24,666 nt of DNA from Microcystis aeruginosa W13-11 (GCA_009995705.1 JAADBR010000103.1:1-24666), one strand, 5' to 3'. Numbered from the stretch's first letter, positions 1 to 8,779 are shown. A program made the numbers and translations. Notes: generated from the sequence alone by a model not told the origin.

Positions 1-108
1 AAACTACCCTCTCTTTGGACAAAAAGCTATTTTTATGACACTTCGGGTAAAGTTAGTACAGCAAAAGTGATGGCTTATATTAATGACCCACATCATGACA
101 GACATTAG
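1..108 (+). mobile_element. IS200/IS605-type TnpA transposase, C-terminal end (partial)
   Basis: The frame is open from base 1 and reads 35 residues to TAG at 106-108. It begins KLPSLWTKSYFYDTSGKVST and ends in YINDPHHDRH. The pattern of an LW, then a few residues, then SYF, a short Gly-containing turn and a terminal YI(E/N) helix is what I know from the end of Y1 (HUH tyrosine) single-strand transposases of the IS200/IS605 family. The catalytic HUH and tyrosine lie outside the window, so activity cannot be judged. The element's right end should lie between the stop codon and the aat stop codon at 146. A small possible stem (TCCG/CGGA, about 123-138) is there, but I cannot fix the cleavage site. 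Assignment rests on this short tail only. Confidence 0.6.
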
Positions 109-145
109 GACGGCAGATAAATCCGCTTACAATCGGAAACAATAT

Positions 146-715
146 TTAAACAAAATGGCAATGCTTCAACAGAGCGCTTTTCAATAGGAGATGATACTCT
201 TTTTCGGGGATAGTATAGGACCCAAATCTAGCCAGATGGGGATTTTGCATTTGGGCATCAAATAGACAGAAATCCCGTTCTCTGAGGTGTTCAACTAACT
301 TGACCATGGCTACCTTAGAACCATCAGGAATTTTATAAAACATCGATTCTCCGATAAAAACCCCGCGAATTGCTAAACCTAAAATCCCCCCCGCTAATTG
401 ATCCCCTTGCCAAGTCTCGAAACTGTAGGCCCAACCGGCTTGGTGTAATTGCTGATAGATTTGGATTAACTCCGGGGAAATCCAAGTCAGCGAGCGATCG
501 GCACAACCGGCACAAACCCCAGCAAAATCGCGGTTAATAGCCACGGTAAAGCGATTTTGATTCAAAACTCGTTTTAGGGACTTGGGATACCTAAAACGCC
601 GATCTAGAGGGATAAGAGCGCGATTTTTACTAGAATACCAATCCAATCGCCCCCCCTCATCAGCCATGAGAAAGTAACCGTGTGCGTATCCTTGTATAAT
701 AGAGGCGGTATCCAC
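146..715 (-). CDS. aat: Leucyl/phenylalanyl-tRNA--protein transferase
   Basis: Aat transfers Leu or Phe from aminoacyl-tRNA to the N-terminus of proteins with Arg/Lys N-termini, marking them for ClpS/ClpAP (N-degron pathway, cytosol). Family signatures are visible: the N-terminal [14 protein letters not shown] block, the central GESMF motif, and [14 protein letters not shown] near the C-terminus. At about 189 residues it is the short form usual in cyanobacteria, which begins close to the GY(F)xMAD block. The frame is open back to a TTG at 727. I prefer the GTG at 715 because cyanobacterial homologues begin a few residues before ASIIQGY, and GGAG lies just upstream (with short spacing). The gene is divergent from the small gene at 762, leaving under 50 bp for both promoters. 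Function is confident; the exact start is not. Confidence 0.9.
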   Translation of the reverse strand: MDTASIIQGYAHGYFLMADEGGRLDWYSSKNRALIPLDRRFRYPKSLKRVLNQNRFTVAINRDFAGVCAGCADRSLTWISPELIQIYQQLHQAGWAYSFETWQGDQLAGGILGLAIRGVFIGESMFYKIPDGSKVAMVKLVEHLRERDFCLFDAQMQNPHLARFGSYTIPEKEYHLLLKSALLKHCHFV

Positions 716-761
716 AACTCCCCCCAAGAATTCAGTCTCGTAGCCTGATCATTCTCTAATT

Positions 762-1103
762 ATGGCCGATCATCCCGCACCAATTCCGCCTATTACTTTA
801 CCACCGATCGAAAATCCCCAACAGGAACAAACTTGGCTGCGCACCGCTTTACATCGTTGGTTAGATGCAGAATTTATTCCCGAAGCTATTAATGAAACTA
901 TCGCTGAACGCGCTAGTCAAATTTTTCTGCGTCAGCGCTTGGAAGGGGAAAACGATCTCGGTTGTCTAGTAATTGCGATCGTTACCGAGATGCAAGCTTT
1001 TGACTTTCGCGAAAGTTTTTATAGTGAATTTGCCATCGCTAACGCCGTCAGTGATTTGATTTTAGATAGTTTAGGGATCGATCGCTGTTGTGGCCAAACT
1101 TAG
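762..1103 (+). CDS. Conserved hypothetical protein, 113 aa
   Basis: I do not recognise a named domain. The product is a small soluble acidic protein with a Pro-rich N-terminus (about residues 5-20) followed by predicted helices. It has no membrane segment and no signal peptide. It ends in a cysteine pair (DRCCGQT), which could be a redox or metal site but is not diagnostic. The ATG at 762 is the first start after the divergent aat gene. Codon use and the HIP1-like CGATCG words inside the frame resemble the neighbouring genes, so it is probably native. A hairpin just downstream may terminate it. Confidence 0.7.
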   Translation: MADHPAPIPPITLPPIENPQQEQTWLRTALHRWLDAEFIPEAINETIAERASQIFLRQRLEGENDLGCLVIAIVTEMQAFDFRESFYSEFAIANAVSDLILDSLGIDRCCGQT

Positions 1104-1129
1104 ACAGTTTTTCTCTGCTATTGGAGTTT

Positions 1130-1162
1130 AATTTCTATTAGCTGCTCTACCTATTAGAAATT
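1130..1162 (+). terminator. Stem-loop after the 113-aa gene
   Basis: AATTTCTATTAG (1130-1141) pairs with CTATTAGAAATT (1151-1162) over 11 of 12 positions around a 9-nt loop, 27 bp after the stop of the preceding gene. The stem is AT-rich and the following T-run is short, so terminator function is only likely. Confidence 0.4.
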
Positions 1163-1303
1163 TTAGGACAAATGATCAAACCCTCTCTCCTCGATCATAG
1201 ACAGTCTTAACCAGTAATTTAGATAGTCAACAGCTTATTGCTTATTTAAGAAGTTAACAAAATCCTTAATCGATAAGAATTAATTGATAGTTGTTGGGCA
1301 GGT

Positions 1304-2242
1304 TTAATTGATTTCCAACCCAGCGATTTCAGCGATCGTATAAGCGGGTCTGCCTTTAACTTCTTCGTAAATTCGACCGACGTATTCCCCTAATATGCCA
1401 ATACTGATCAATTGTACTGAACCCAAGAAAAACACAGCGATCAAGATAGTAGCTAAACCAGTAACAGGAGAGTCGGGTTGCTGTAAGCGCCAGTAGAGAA
1501 CCAGTAAGGCCATCAACAGGGCAATTAAAGCAGAAAATAAGCCTAAATAAGTGGAAAGACGCAGGGGAATCTTAGAAAAAGATACTAAGCTATTAATCGC
1601 TAAAGCTAGGGATTTTTTAAAAGTGTACTTGACTTCCCCAGCAAACCGGGGATCCCGCTCAAATTTAACAGCAGTTTGTCGGAAACCAATCCAAGCTCGC
1701 AAACCGCGAATATAACGATTCCGTTCCGGCATAGAATTTAATAGGTCCACTACCTGACGATCCATCAGACAAAAATCCCCCGTGTCCGCAGGGATATCCA
1801 CGTCGGCTAATTGTCGCAGCAATCTATAGAAAACGTAGGCAGTCAGGCGTTTAAACCAACTTTCTTTTTTCCGTTTTGTTCTCTGGGCGTAAACCACATG
1901 ATAACCTGCTTGCCAAGACTCAATCATTTTGGGAATCAATTCTGGTGGATCTTGCAAGTCGGCATCGAGGACAACAATAACTTGACCCCTCGCAAAATTA
2001 AGTCCTGCCGTTACTGCTGCCTGATGGCCAAAGTTACGAGCAAAGCTAATGTAACAGACCCTAGCATCTCTTTCCTGTAGTTCCCGCATTAAATTTAAGG
2101 AACGGTCGCGACTGCCATCATTAATCAGAATCAGTTCCACAGAATCATCTAAACTATCCATGACATCACTGACACGGCGATAGAGTTCTGGAATGGTTTC
2201 TTCCTCGTTATAAATCGGGATAATTAGCGAATATTTCGGCAT
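1304..2242 (-). CDS. Family 2 glycosyltransferase, GtrB/DPM1-like, membrane-anchored
   Basis: A predicted polyprenyl-phosphate glycosyltransferase that would move a sugar from a nucleotide donor to undecaprenyl/dolichyl-type phosphate at the cytoplasmic face of the membrane. The N-terminus has the GT-A signature [16 protein letters not shown] (residues 5-20), an NDGS motif at 41-44 and a DAD metal motif at 93-95 in DADLQDPPE. Two C-terminal membrane helices (about 231-250 and 262-285) are followed by [15 protein letters not shown], the usual ending of the GtrB/ArnC/DPM1-like bacterial subgroup. The total of 312 aa is typical. The frame is open to a TTG at 2266, but the ATG at 2242 places the GT motif at the normal distance from the N-terminus. 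The acceptor and sugar cannot be told from sequence. Confidence 0.88.
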   Translation of the reverse strand: MPKYSLIIPIYNEEETIPELYRRVSDVMDSLDDSVELILINDGSRDRSLNLMRELQERDARVCYISFARNFGHQAAVTAGLNFARGQVIVVLDADLQDPPELIPKMIESWQAGYHVVYAQRTKRKKESWFKRLTAYVFYRLLRQLADVDIPADTGDFCLMDRQVVDLLNSMPERNRYIRGLRAWIGFRQTAVKFERDPRFAGEVKYTFKKSLALAINSLVSFSKIPLRLSTYLGLFSALIALLMALLVLYWRLQQPDSPVTGLATILIAVFFLGSVQLISIGILGEYVGRIYEEVKGRPAYTIAEIAGLEIN

Positions 2243-2353
2243 TTTCGAGAGGTTGAACGGACACAAGCCTGGTTTTTATGGCGGCTGCTACGCTAAATAT
2301 TCTGCTAAAGCATCCCTTTTGTCAACTTAATAGATTACTGCTAGACAGTGCCT

Positions 2354-3136
2354 TTAAATTGCCAAGGAATGATCGAGCGTTGCTTGCCGCCGTAAACAAT
2401 TCCAGTAGGCCGCATAGAGATCCGTCTGTTGACCGCGCAGGGAAGCGATCGCAGGTGCAGCAGGAAAAGGCCAGAGACGATCAAAAACCACTTCTCGATG
2501 AGACAGACGAAACTGTAGTAAATAAACAGAAGCAGGAGCCTGTAAATTATCCAGTAATTGCGCTGCCAGCCGATATAAAGACTTAAGACTCTCTCTTTCT
2601 AGACTAATCGGCTGACTGTAGGCGTTAGGGATCATACCCTCCCCGATTACCTCACCGTATTCTAAACTCTTAGATGTCACCGTGATCGGCAACCAAAGAT
2701 CGCCAAAAGAAGAATCTCCCTGACTGGTTCTATAGTGCAGGGTATGGGCAACCCAAGCGCGTCTTTCCTCGATATCCCGACAAGCTTGATAAACTTTTTT
2801 ACCCGGAAAATTCACCCAATTGGGCAATTGAATTGTTAAGGGACACCAGATTAAATTATTTTGGCTGGTTTTACCCGACTCCATTTTTGACCACAAAGAA
2901 GCCGTCCCCGTCACCTCCACCGCCAAGGATTTAGGAACCGCATTTTTTAAGGCAATCACCATCTTTTCGGTAACGGGCGATAGCCGAGACATCTGACCAC
3001 TGGCTTGAGCTTCGGCATTAACGAGAATGATAACTTTGTCCATTTCTTCTTGTGGGTTGGGTGAACTTGAAAGATCAGCGGTGAGGTTGGTTAAGAATGC
3101 GAACTGACTGGGGTTCAATGCTTCTGTAGTCGCCAT
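2354..3136 (-). CDS. Conserved hypothetical protein, about 260 aa
   Basis: Not recognised as a named family. The product is soluble, with no signal peptide or membrane span. The centre is rich in Trp and Pro (WCPLTIQLPNWVNFPG, about residues 97-112) and is followed by a DIEERRAWVAHTLHYRTSQG stretch. The C-terminal half has long helices and ends near WNCLRRQATLDHSLAI. The ATG at 3136 (MATTEALN) is chosen over an upstream in-frame TTG at 3175, which has no support. It lies downstream of pdhA on the same strand with a repeat-containing gap of about 185 bp, so it is probably a separate transcript. An open frame on the opposite strand (2278-2586) is treated as its shadow. Confidence 0.7.
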   Translation of the reverse strand: MATTEALNPSQFAFLTNLTADLSSSPNPQEEMDKVIILVNAEAQASGQMSRLSPVTEKMVIALKNAVPKSLAVEVTGTASLWSKMESGKTSQNNLIWCPLTIQLPNWVNFPGKKVYQACRDIEERRAWVAHTLHYRTSQGDSSFGDLWLPITVTSKSLEYGEVIGEGMIPNAYSQPISLERESLKSLYRLAAQLLDNLQAPASVYLLQFRLSHREVVFDRLWPFPAAPAIASLRGQQTDLYAAYWNCLRRQATLDHSLAI

Positions 3137-3259
3137 GGCAAAAGCTATTGCTCTGGATTTTAGCGAATTATACAAGAGCGCAACTATTTTTTATGGATTT
3201 TTTTGACAACAACCAGATTCAAGGCGGGATTTTGCTGCTCCCCCTCATAGAATACCTTA

Positions 3260-3324
3260 AGTAATCAGTGGTCAGTGAACTGAAAACTCAACTCTGAATG
3301 ACTGGTAACTGATCACTGAAATTA
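3260..3324. repeat. Palindromic dispersed intergenic repeat (ATCAGTG type)
   Basis: TAATCAGTGGTCAG (3262-3275) is inverted relative to CTGATCACTGAAATTA (3309-3324), so the stretch can fold into an imperfect stem. The 11-mer AGTAATCAGTG (3260-3270) recurs exactly at 24208-24218, and CTGATCACTGAA (3309-3320) recurs exactly at 6922-6933. The right arm includes the pdhA stop codon (minus strand), so the repeat abuts the gene and may act as its 3' hairpin. Short words of this kind are widely dispersed in cyanobacterial intergenic DNA. Confidence 0.55.
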
Positions 3325-4356
3325 CTCGTCTTCGGCGAAAATAAAGCGAGTTAGTTCACTAGGATCGGGTTCGGGGCTAGATTCGGCAAATTTAACCGCT
3401 GCCTCGATTTCAGCTTGAATTTTCTCCTCGATTTCTTTTAATTCTTCTCGCGTGGCCAGCTCTCGCTCGTAGAGGTAGGCGGCAAAGCGAGTGATCGGAT
3501 CTCTTTCGCCCCAGAATTGTTTCTCGTCAGCACTGCGTAACTCGTCGGGATCTGCCAGAGAGTGACCCCGGAAACGATAGGTTAAGGCCTCAATCAAAGT
3601 CGGTCCCTCACCAGCCCGGGCGCGGGCCACGGCTTCTCTGGCGGCGGCATGAACGGCGACCACATCCATTCCGTCCACTTCCACACCGACCATACTAAAA
3701 ACACTGGCTTTTTTATAGATTTCCGGTTGAGAAGTAGCTCGATCGTGGGCCATACCGATCGCCCACTTATTATTTTCCACCACATAGATAATCGGCAACT
3801 TCCAGAGGGCGGCCATATTCAGACACTCAAAAAACTGGCCATTATTGCTCGCCCCATCCCCAAAGAAACAGACCGTTACCTGATCGGCACTGGCATCACC
3901 CATGGCTTCCCGACGGTATTTACTCTGAAAAGCCGCTCCGGTAGCGACGGGAATCCCCTCGGCCACGAAAGCGTAACCCCCTAAAAGCTTATGTTCGGCG
4001 GAAAACATATGCATCGAGCCGCCCCGTCCTTTACTACAACCGGTAGCTTTGCCAAATAACTCCGCCATCACCTCTTGAGCGGGAACTCCGGCACTGAGGG
4101 CGTGGACGTGATCGCGATAGGTACTAGAAACGTAATCTTCTCCCTGACGCAAGGCTTTAACAATACCGCTAGATATGGCTTCCTGACCGTTGTAGAGATG
4201 GACAAAACCGAACATTTTGCCCCGATAATACATTTCGGCACATTTATCTTCAAACATCCGCCCCAAAACCATATCCTCGTATAGGCGAAGACCTTCAGCT
4301 TTGGTGATAATGATGGAAGCAGGATTAAAGGTTGGTAAAGTACGTTCGGAAATCAT
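3322..4356 (-). CDS. pdhA: Pyruvate dehydrogenase E1 component, alpha subunit
   Basis: E1-alpha, with E1-beta, decarboxylates pyruvate using thiamine diphosphate and passes the acetyl group to the E2 lipoyl domain. The product is 344 aa. The ThDP-binding signature is intact: GDGASNNG starts at about residue 166 and the closing NN of YVVENNKW is at 195-196, giving the expected spacing. Also visible are [18 protein letters not shown] (about 43-60), the substrate-channel block GRGGSMHMF (about 110-118) and the [14 protein letters not shown] loop near the C-terminus. The ATG at 4356 ([10 protein letters not shown]) matches the usual cyanobacterial N-terminus; the frame runs back to a TTG at 4392 without support. 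As often in cyanobacteria, pdhB is not adjacent. It is divergent from ftn2/zipN. Confidence 0.96.
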   Translation of the reverse strand: MISERTLPTFNPASIIITKAEGLRLYEDMVLGRMFEDKCAEMYYRGKMFGFVHLYNGQEAISSGIVKALRQGEDYVSSTYRDHVHALSAGVPAQEVMAELFGKATGCSKGRGGSMHMFSAEHKLLGGYAFVAEGIPVATGAAFQSKYRREAMGDASADQVTVCFFGDGASNNGQFFECLNMAALWKLPIIYVVENNKWAIGMAHDRATSQPEIYKKASVFSMVGVEVDGMDVVAVHAAAREAVARARAGEGPTLIEALTYRFRGHSLADPDELRSADEKQFWGERDPITRFAAYLYERELATREELKEIEEKIQAEIEAAVKFAESSPEPDPSELTRFIFAEDE

Positions 4357-4603
4357 AGGGTCTGTAGTATCATTTAGACAACAAAAAGGCAAGGGGAGAG
4401 GAAGCGGTAGATTTTTCGAGAATTCTGGCAGTGAATTTTTTGGTCTTAAACCAAGGGGTTCTGAGTATTTTCTCTCTCAAATCTAATCTTAGTCAGTCAG
4501 AGATTGGCTAGGATAAGATGGTATCTTGTTATTTTACTCGCTCCGCTCTCACTTACATCATTTAATTCACTAAGGACTCTCCAAAGTTGAGGTACAGCTG
4601 ACC

Positions 4604-6844
4604 GTGCGAATTCCTCTCGACTACTACAGGATATTGGGAATCCCTTTTCAGGTGAGTGCCGAGCAGATTGATTTGGCCCACGCCGATCGGGGACGGCAAT
4701 TGCCGCGTCAAGAATACAGTCAAACAGCGATCGTTGCCCGTCAGCACTTGTTAGATGAAGCTTACCAAGTGTTAAGTGATCCAGATCGCCGTCGTGATTA
4801 CGATGCCCAATTTTTCGCTCCCAATCCTTTGCTTCTCAACCCAGAAAGCAGCACCGAAAACCTCGATTCTCAGGAGGGGGAGGTGGCTGCGACTTCCGCA
4901 GAATATCCCACTCCCCAGATTACCATTGCCCCCGCCGATCTGGTGGGAGCTTTGCTCATCCTGCAAGAGTTGGGAGAATACGAGTTAGTGATTCGTTTGG
5001 CTGAAACTTATCTGGATCTGGAGCCAACTACTCGCCCAGACATGATCTTAACCTTGGCTTTGGCCTACGGGGAATTAAGTCGCGAATATTGGCAGGATAA
5101 AAATTATGAACAGGCGGCCAGCACCGCAGCCAAGGCCCTGACCTGCTTGGAACAAGAACAAATGTTCTCAGAAGTGGCTGGCGAGATTCGTCATGATTGC
5201 GATCGCTTGCGTCCCTACCGGGTTCTGGAATTGTTATCCCAAGAAAAAAACCCCGGTCTTGCCCGTCAGCGCGGCTTAAATCTCTTGGAGGAGATGTTGG
5301 CCGCTCGCGGCGGCATTGATGGCCAAGGCGACGATCGCTCTGGGTTGGGGGTGGATAATTTTTTACGCTTTATTCAACAGTTACGGGTTTATTTAACTCA
5401 GACCGAACAGGAAAAAATCTGGGCAAAAGAGGCAGAACGCCCCTCGGCGGTGGGTAATTATCTGCTGGTTTATGCCTTGATTGCCCGCGGTTTCGCCCAA
5501 AAACAACCCGCCGCTATTGTCGCGGCCAGCGATCGCCTGCAGCAATTACAAGAACATCAGGATGTTTCCATCGAGCGATCGATCTGCGCCCTGCTACTCG
5601 GTCAAACCGAACAGGCAGGCACAATTTTAGAAAAAAGTCAAGAGCAAGAAATATTAAATTATATTAAGGAACAATCCGGGCAATCTCCCGATCTTTTACT
5701 TGGGTTATGTCGTTACGGTGAGCGTTGGTTACAAACAGAAGTTTTCTGCCATTTTAGTGATTTAGTCGAGCGGAAAGCCTCACTCAAAGAGTATTTTGCC
5801 GAAGAAGGGGTACAAAATTATTTAGAAGAATTGTCAGGTTTTCCTGACGAAACAGTTCCCGTGTCAGTTCAAGAAAAGGTTGGGGAACCTTTAGAATCGG
5901 AAGTAAATGTTCTCAAAACCCACACCCCCCCCACCCATTTAAACCCAGTGCCAGGAGCGACACCGATGAGGGAATCTGCTTATTCTTCCCATTCTCGTCC
6001 CCAAAAACCGTCTTTAGCTAGAGTTAACGGTGAGGGGACAAGCTCTGCCGTACCTGCCCTGAGAGCCGCCGCTCAGGGGGAAACTCTTACCCCCTATACT
6101 CAGGGCAGTGTGGTGGTGACAGCAGCCTATCGTCAACCGGCACTTAATCCCCCCCGTCGTCCTAGTCGCTCCCGTCCCCTAGCAGCGGGTAACTCCAGGC
6201 AGGCAGCCCCAGAAACGGTAAAAACTGCCCTAGTCCCACCGAAACGGAGACGACCGGCCCGCAGAAAACTACGACTCGATCGAGTGGCAATATTGGGGGT
6301 AGGATTAGTGGGAACGCTCGTGGTTTTGTCCTTGGGGGTAAAGGCAATTGTCGATAGTCAATCTCCTTTGGCAGCCTTGCAAGGGGAACAGTTGCCGATT
6401 TCTTTAAGTACCCCCATACTAGAAATTCCCTCGGCTAACGCGGAGGTGATGGAAAGGACTCCCTTAGACAAGGAAAAGGGAAAGGAGACGATTCAAGCTT
6501 GGTTAGGGGCAAAATCGGCGGCTTTTGGCAGTGAACACCAAAAAGAGCCACTGAAAGAGGTTTTAACGGGTTCAGCTTTGGAAATTTGGCAAAAACGGGC
6601 GGCGGCTTTGCAGGGAAATAACTATTGGCGCTACGATCATCAGGTGGATGTGCGATCGGTTACTAATAATCCGAAAAATCCTAATTTAGCGACGGTGGAA
6701 GCGATAGTCAACGAAAAGGCCATGTATTTCCATAATGGCAAGGAGATCGTCAATCGTTCCTATAATGAGTCCTTGAAGGTGCGCTATGATTTGGTACGGC
6801 AAGGAGATAAATGGTTGATTGAAAAAACCCAAGTCTTACCCTGA
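4604..6844 (+). CDS. ftn2: ARC6-type cell division protein Ftn2/ZipN with J-like domain
   Basis: Ftn2/ZipN is the cyanobacterial counterpart of plastid ARC6: an inner-membrane protein that tethers FtsZ and organises the divisome. The order seen is: N-terminal J-like domain (about residues 6-67, from YYRILGIP to DPDRRRDYDAQF); a long helical region (about 100-400); a low-complexity, Pro/Arg-rich linker (about 430-555); one membrane segment (about 561-583, after a basic RRRPARRKLRLDR stretch); and a C-terminal ARC6/IMS-like domain (about 627-746) ending in WLIEKTQVLP. The J domain lacks the HPD motif, having AHADRG where it would be, so DnaK stimulation is not expected. The start is GTG at 4604 with a GAGG at 4589-4592; no better start puts the J domain at the N-terminus. 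The length, 746 aa, fits the family. Confidence 0.93.
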   Translation: MRIPLDYYRILGIPFQVSAEQIDLAHADRGRQLPRQEYSQTAIVARQHLLDEAYQVLSDPDRRRDYDAQFFAPNPLLLNPESSTENLDSQEGEVAATSAEYPTPQITIAPADLVGALLILQELGEYELVIRLAETYLDLEPTTRPDMILTLALAYGELSREYWQDKNYEQAASTAAKALTCLEQEQMFSEVAGEIRHDCDRLRPYRVLELLSQEKNPGLARQRGLNLLEEMLAARGGIDGQGDDRSGLGVDNFLRFIQQLRVYLTQTEQEKIWAKEAERPSAVGNYLLVYALIARGFAQKQPAAIVAASDRLQQLQEHQDVSIERSICALLLGQTEQAGTILEKSQEQEILNYIKEQSGQSPDLLLGLCRYGERWLQTEVFCHFSDLVERKASLKEYFAEEGVQNYLEELSGFPDETVPVSVQEKVGEPLESEVNVLKTHTPPTHLNPVPGATPMRESAYSSHSRPQKPSLARVNGEGTSSAVPALRAAAQGETLTPYTQGSVVVTAAYRQPALNPPRRPSRSRPLAAGNSRQAAPETVKTALVPPKRRRPARRKLRLDRVAILGVGLVGTLVVLSLGVKAIVDSQSPLAALQGEQLPISLSTPILEIPSANAEVMERTPLDKEKGKETIQAWLGAKSAAFGSEHQKEPLKEVLTGSALEIWQKRAAALQGNNYWRYDHQVDVRSVTNNPKNPNLATVEAIVNEKAMYFHNGKEIVNRSYNESLKVRYDLVRQGDKWLIEKTQVLP

Positions 6845-7240
6845 TTTTTCCCAGTTAAATCCCCAAAAAACCTCGGAATTATGAATTGGGAAGTGGGGAG
6901 ACGGGAGCAGGGAGAAAAAAGCTGATCACTGAATTCCGACTCCCGCAAAGGCCAACTTTGTCCTTCGCCATTAAGATAACTTCTGTATCTTTAGACTGAT
7001 AAATGCTCAATTTGCTTAATATTTTTTAACATAAAATAAGCCCTTTGATTGCTGTAATTGGTTCCCTAGAAGTCAAGCTAATGAGTTATGATCGTAGATG
7101 AGAATCCGTAGTTCTTAGAGGAAAAGAGCGGGGCAATCTCAATGTTTTGCCCACCCACAAGACCATGATTTTGATGTTTTAAAAATCTCGTATAAGTCTT
7201 TAAGAACTTTCAAAATCAGCATTCACACAGGAGGGATATT
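6845..7240. other. 396-bp intergenic region with degenerate repeats
   Basis: I see no convincing gene. The left part (about 6885-6940) holds a degenerate cyanobacterial intergenic repeat: GGGAAGTGGGGAGACGGGAG followed by CTGATCACTGAATT, which shares 12 bases with the repeat after pdhA. The right part should carry the promoter of the KGG-repeat gene. A TATAAG at 7191-7196 is a possible -10, but the nearest -35-like word (TTGATG, 7171-7176) is too close at 14 bp, so any sigma assignment would be a guess. Confidence 0.5.
7229..7240 (+). promoter_or_regulatory. Strong Shine-Dalgarno of the KGG-repeat gene
   Basis: AGGAGG at 7229-7234 sits six bases before the ATG at 7241. This is an unusually complete Shine-Dalgarno for this window, where most genes have weak ones. 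It implies high translation, as expected for a stress-accumulated protein. Confidence 0.8.
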
Positions 7241-7558
7241 ATGACAGGTAAGAGTAAACGCGGTTTTGCCTCTATGGATCAAGCTAAACAAAAAGAAATC
7301 GCTAGTAAAGGTGGTAAAGCTGCTCATCAAAAAGGTACAGCCCACGAATTTACCTCCGAAGAAGCTCGCGAAGCGGGACGAAAGGGTGGTGAAGCAGTTA
7401 GCCGGGATCGCGCCCACATGGCAGCTATTGGACGGGAAGGGGGCAAAAATTCCCACAAAGGCAGTCGCAAAAACCTAAACTACGGGGAAAATTCGCCAGT
7501 TAACGAGTCTATGGCTGAAAATTCCTCAGATTTTGGTAACTCGGAAGCAAATAGTTGA
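7241..7558 (+). CDS. KGG-repeat stress-type protein (Con-10/GsiB-like)
   Basis: A small hydrophilic protein of 105 aa with repeated KGG/EGG motifs: SKGGKAAHQKG (about residues 22-32), GRKGGEAVSRDRA (about 46-58) and GREGGKNSHKG (about 64-74). KGG repeats define the Con-10/GsiB-like family, whose members are associated with sporulation, desiccation or general stress in fungi and bacteria; the molecular role is unknown. The first two thirds are strongly charged. The tail (from about residue 80) is Asn/Ser/Glu-rich and looks disordered. The ATG at 7241 has an AGGAGG Shine-Dalgarno. It stands alone, with its own leader, and converges with the DUF2808 gene. Confidence 0.85.
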   Translation: MTGKSKRGFASMDQAKQKEIASKGGKAAHQKGTAHEFTSEEAREAGRKGGEAVSRDRAHMAAIGREGGKNSHKGSRKNLNYGENSPVNESMAENSSDFGNSEANS

Positions 7559-7647
7559 CTTTGGTTGACCTTTTCTCGGACTGAGAGGGTTTTGGGGTGT
7601 TGGGGTTTTTAGTTAAATTCCCCATTTCCCCATCCCCAATAAATACT

Positions 7648-8196
7648 TTAAGGTTCAATACTGACAATCCAAGTACCGACGTAGAGACGGACGGGAATAT
7701 TGCCAGAGGCAGTCACATCACAGGTAAGGTAATAAGTGCCTAATTCGGGATTTCTGACATTAGACATGACGATTTCAACTTTGCTGGTGGGATCGATCGC
7801 TTGTTCGGGGACAATTTGAATAACGCGACTATCCTTATCCCAAACCACTTCCTTTAAAGGTAAAGATTTGCCGTTGATGCGTACCTCGATTTTATTGGTG
7901 TCAAACTGGCCGTTAAAATAATCGGGATAGGAAATAAAAAAAGCTGAAGCCCCTTGGGAGAGTTTTTTCGGGGGAATATAGAGTTTATAACGATCCATTT
8001 GCTTGGGACGACCGCCAAATTGCAAGAAATAATCTAAGATATCCTTGCGATCGACTCCACTAAAAATTGTTAGGCCAGGGTTGCCATTGGCTAAAGTTAT
8101 TTTTGGTAGAATAATTCCCGCACCCACCCCTAGGGATAGAGCGATCAAAGCGGGTATCCTAGCATATTTAATTACTTTTGTCAATAGTTTTAACAT
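7648..8196 (-). CDS. DUF2808 family exported protein
   Basis: A 182-aa protein with an N-terminal signal sequence or anchor: basic residues at the start, then a hydrophobic stretch (about 14-36) ending in ITLANG. A beta-rich domain follows, with YKLYIPPKKLSQGASAFFISYPDYFNGQFD (starts at about residue 70), IEVRINGKSLPLKEVVWD and a C-terminal YYLTCDVTASGNIPVRLYVGTW. This is the pattern of DUF2808, a family of small secreted proteins common in cyanobacteria with no known function. It is likely periplasmic. The ATG at 8196 gives a normal n-region. Upstream, at 8246-8260, is a 7-1-7 palindrome that could be an operator. smpB follows upstream on the same strand, about 120 bp away, so the two are probably separately controlled. 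Confidence 0.82.
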   Translation of the reverse strand: MLKLLTKVIKYARIPALIALSLGVGAGIILPKITLANGNPGLTIFSGVDRKDILDYFLQFGGRPKQMDRYKLYIPPKKLSQGASAFFISYPDYFNGQFDTNKIEVRINGKSLPLKEVVWDKDSRVIQIVPEQAIDPTSKVEIVMSNVRNPELGTYYLTCDVTASGNIPVRLYVGTWIVSIEP

Positions 8197-8245
8197 AAAT
8201 TTTAACTCAAGGTGAAGGGGATGGTGATGGCTGCAAGGAGCCGAA

Positions 8246-8260
8246 TACAGTTCAACTGTA
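8246..8260. promoter_or_regulatory. Perfect 7-1-7 palindrome upstream of the DUF2808 gene
   Basis: TACAGTTCAACTGTA is two perfect 7-bp arms around a central C. It lies 50-64 bp upstream of the DUF2808 ATG (minus strand), a fitting place for a dimeric regulator. I do not match it to a known cyanobacterial operator; NtcA's GTA-N8-TAC does not fit. Confidence 0.3.
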
Positions 8261-8314
8261 ACAAAACTCGCTCGTTTCTTACCTAGACCTTTGCCAGTCC
8301 GATAAGTGTCTTGG

Positions 8315-8779
8315 TTAACGCTTCATCGCTCGTGCCATATCCCGTTGATCCTGACGACGTTTCAAATCTTCGCGTTTATCGTGTAATTTCTTGCCTCTAC
8401 CGAGGCCAATGCTGATTTTTACCCAACTGCCTTTAAAATACATCTTCAAAGGCACAAGAGTTAAGCCTTTCTGTTCCACTTGACCGATGAGTTTGCTGAT
8501 TTCCTTTTTGTGCATCAACAATTTTCTCGTCCGGCGCGGATCGTGATTAAAATATTCGCTACTCTGTTCGTAGGGGGAAATATGAACATTAATTAACACC
8601 GCTTCACCATTGCGGACTAAAACGTAACCATCCCGCAGGTTTACCTTACCAGCGCGCACAGATTTAACCTCGGTACCGAGCAACTGCACTCCCGCTTCAA
8701 AAGTCTCTAAAATCTCGTAGAGATGGCGTGCTTGCCGGTTATCAGTGATAATTTTGATTTTGTCGTCTTGATTGGCCAT
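8315..8779 (-). CDS. smpB: SsrA-binding protein SmpB
   Basis: SmpB binds tmRNA and delivers it to stalled ribosomes for trans-translation. The 154-aa product has the family features: the N-terminal beta-barrel region with [17 protein letters not shown] and [19 protein letters not shown] (about residues 14-52), HISPYEQ (about 67-73), [16 protein letters not shown] (about 79-94), and the basic C-terminal tail [13 protein letters not shown] to MARAMKR, which fills the decoding centre in place of mRNA. The ATG at 8779 gives the normal N-terminus; there is no clear Shine-Dalgarno. The tmRNA gene (ssrA) is not in this window. The gene is divergent from thf1. Confidence 0.97.
   Translation of the reverse strand: MANQDDKIKIITDNRQARHLYEILETFEAGVQLLGTEVKSVRAGKVNLRDGYVLVRNGEAVLINVHISPYEQSSEYFNHDPRRTRKLLMHKKEISKLIGQVEQKGLTLVPLKMYFKGSWVKISIGLGRGKKLHDKREDLKRRQDQRDMARAMKR

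Noticed and set aside
2278..2586. Open frame of 102 codons on the plus strand
   Set aside because: It lies mostly antisense to the end of the 260-aa minus-strand gene, has no ribosome binding site, and its composition is that of a shadow frame.
3649..4284. Several plus-strand frames antisense to pdhA
   Set aside because: Shadows of the pdhA frame; the pdhA product is complete and well conserved.
7559..7647. G- and C-run-rich spacer between the convergent KGG and DUF2808 genes as terminator
   Set aside because: GGGG and CCCC runs could pair, and TCTC/GAGA forms a small stem before TTTT, but no single convincing hairpin with a T-run could be drawn.
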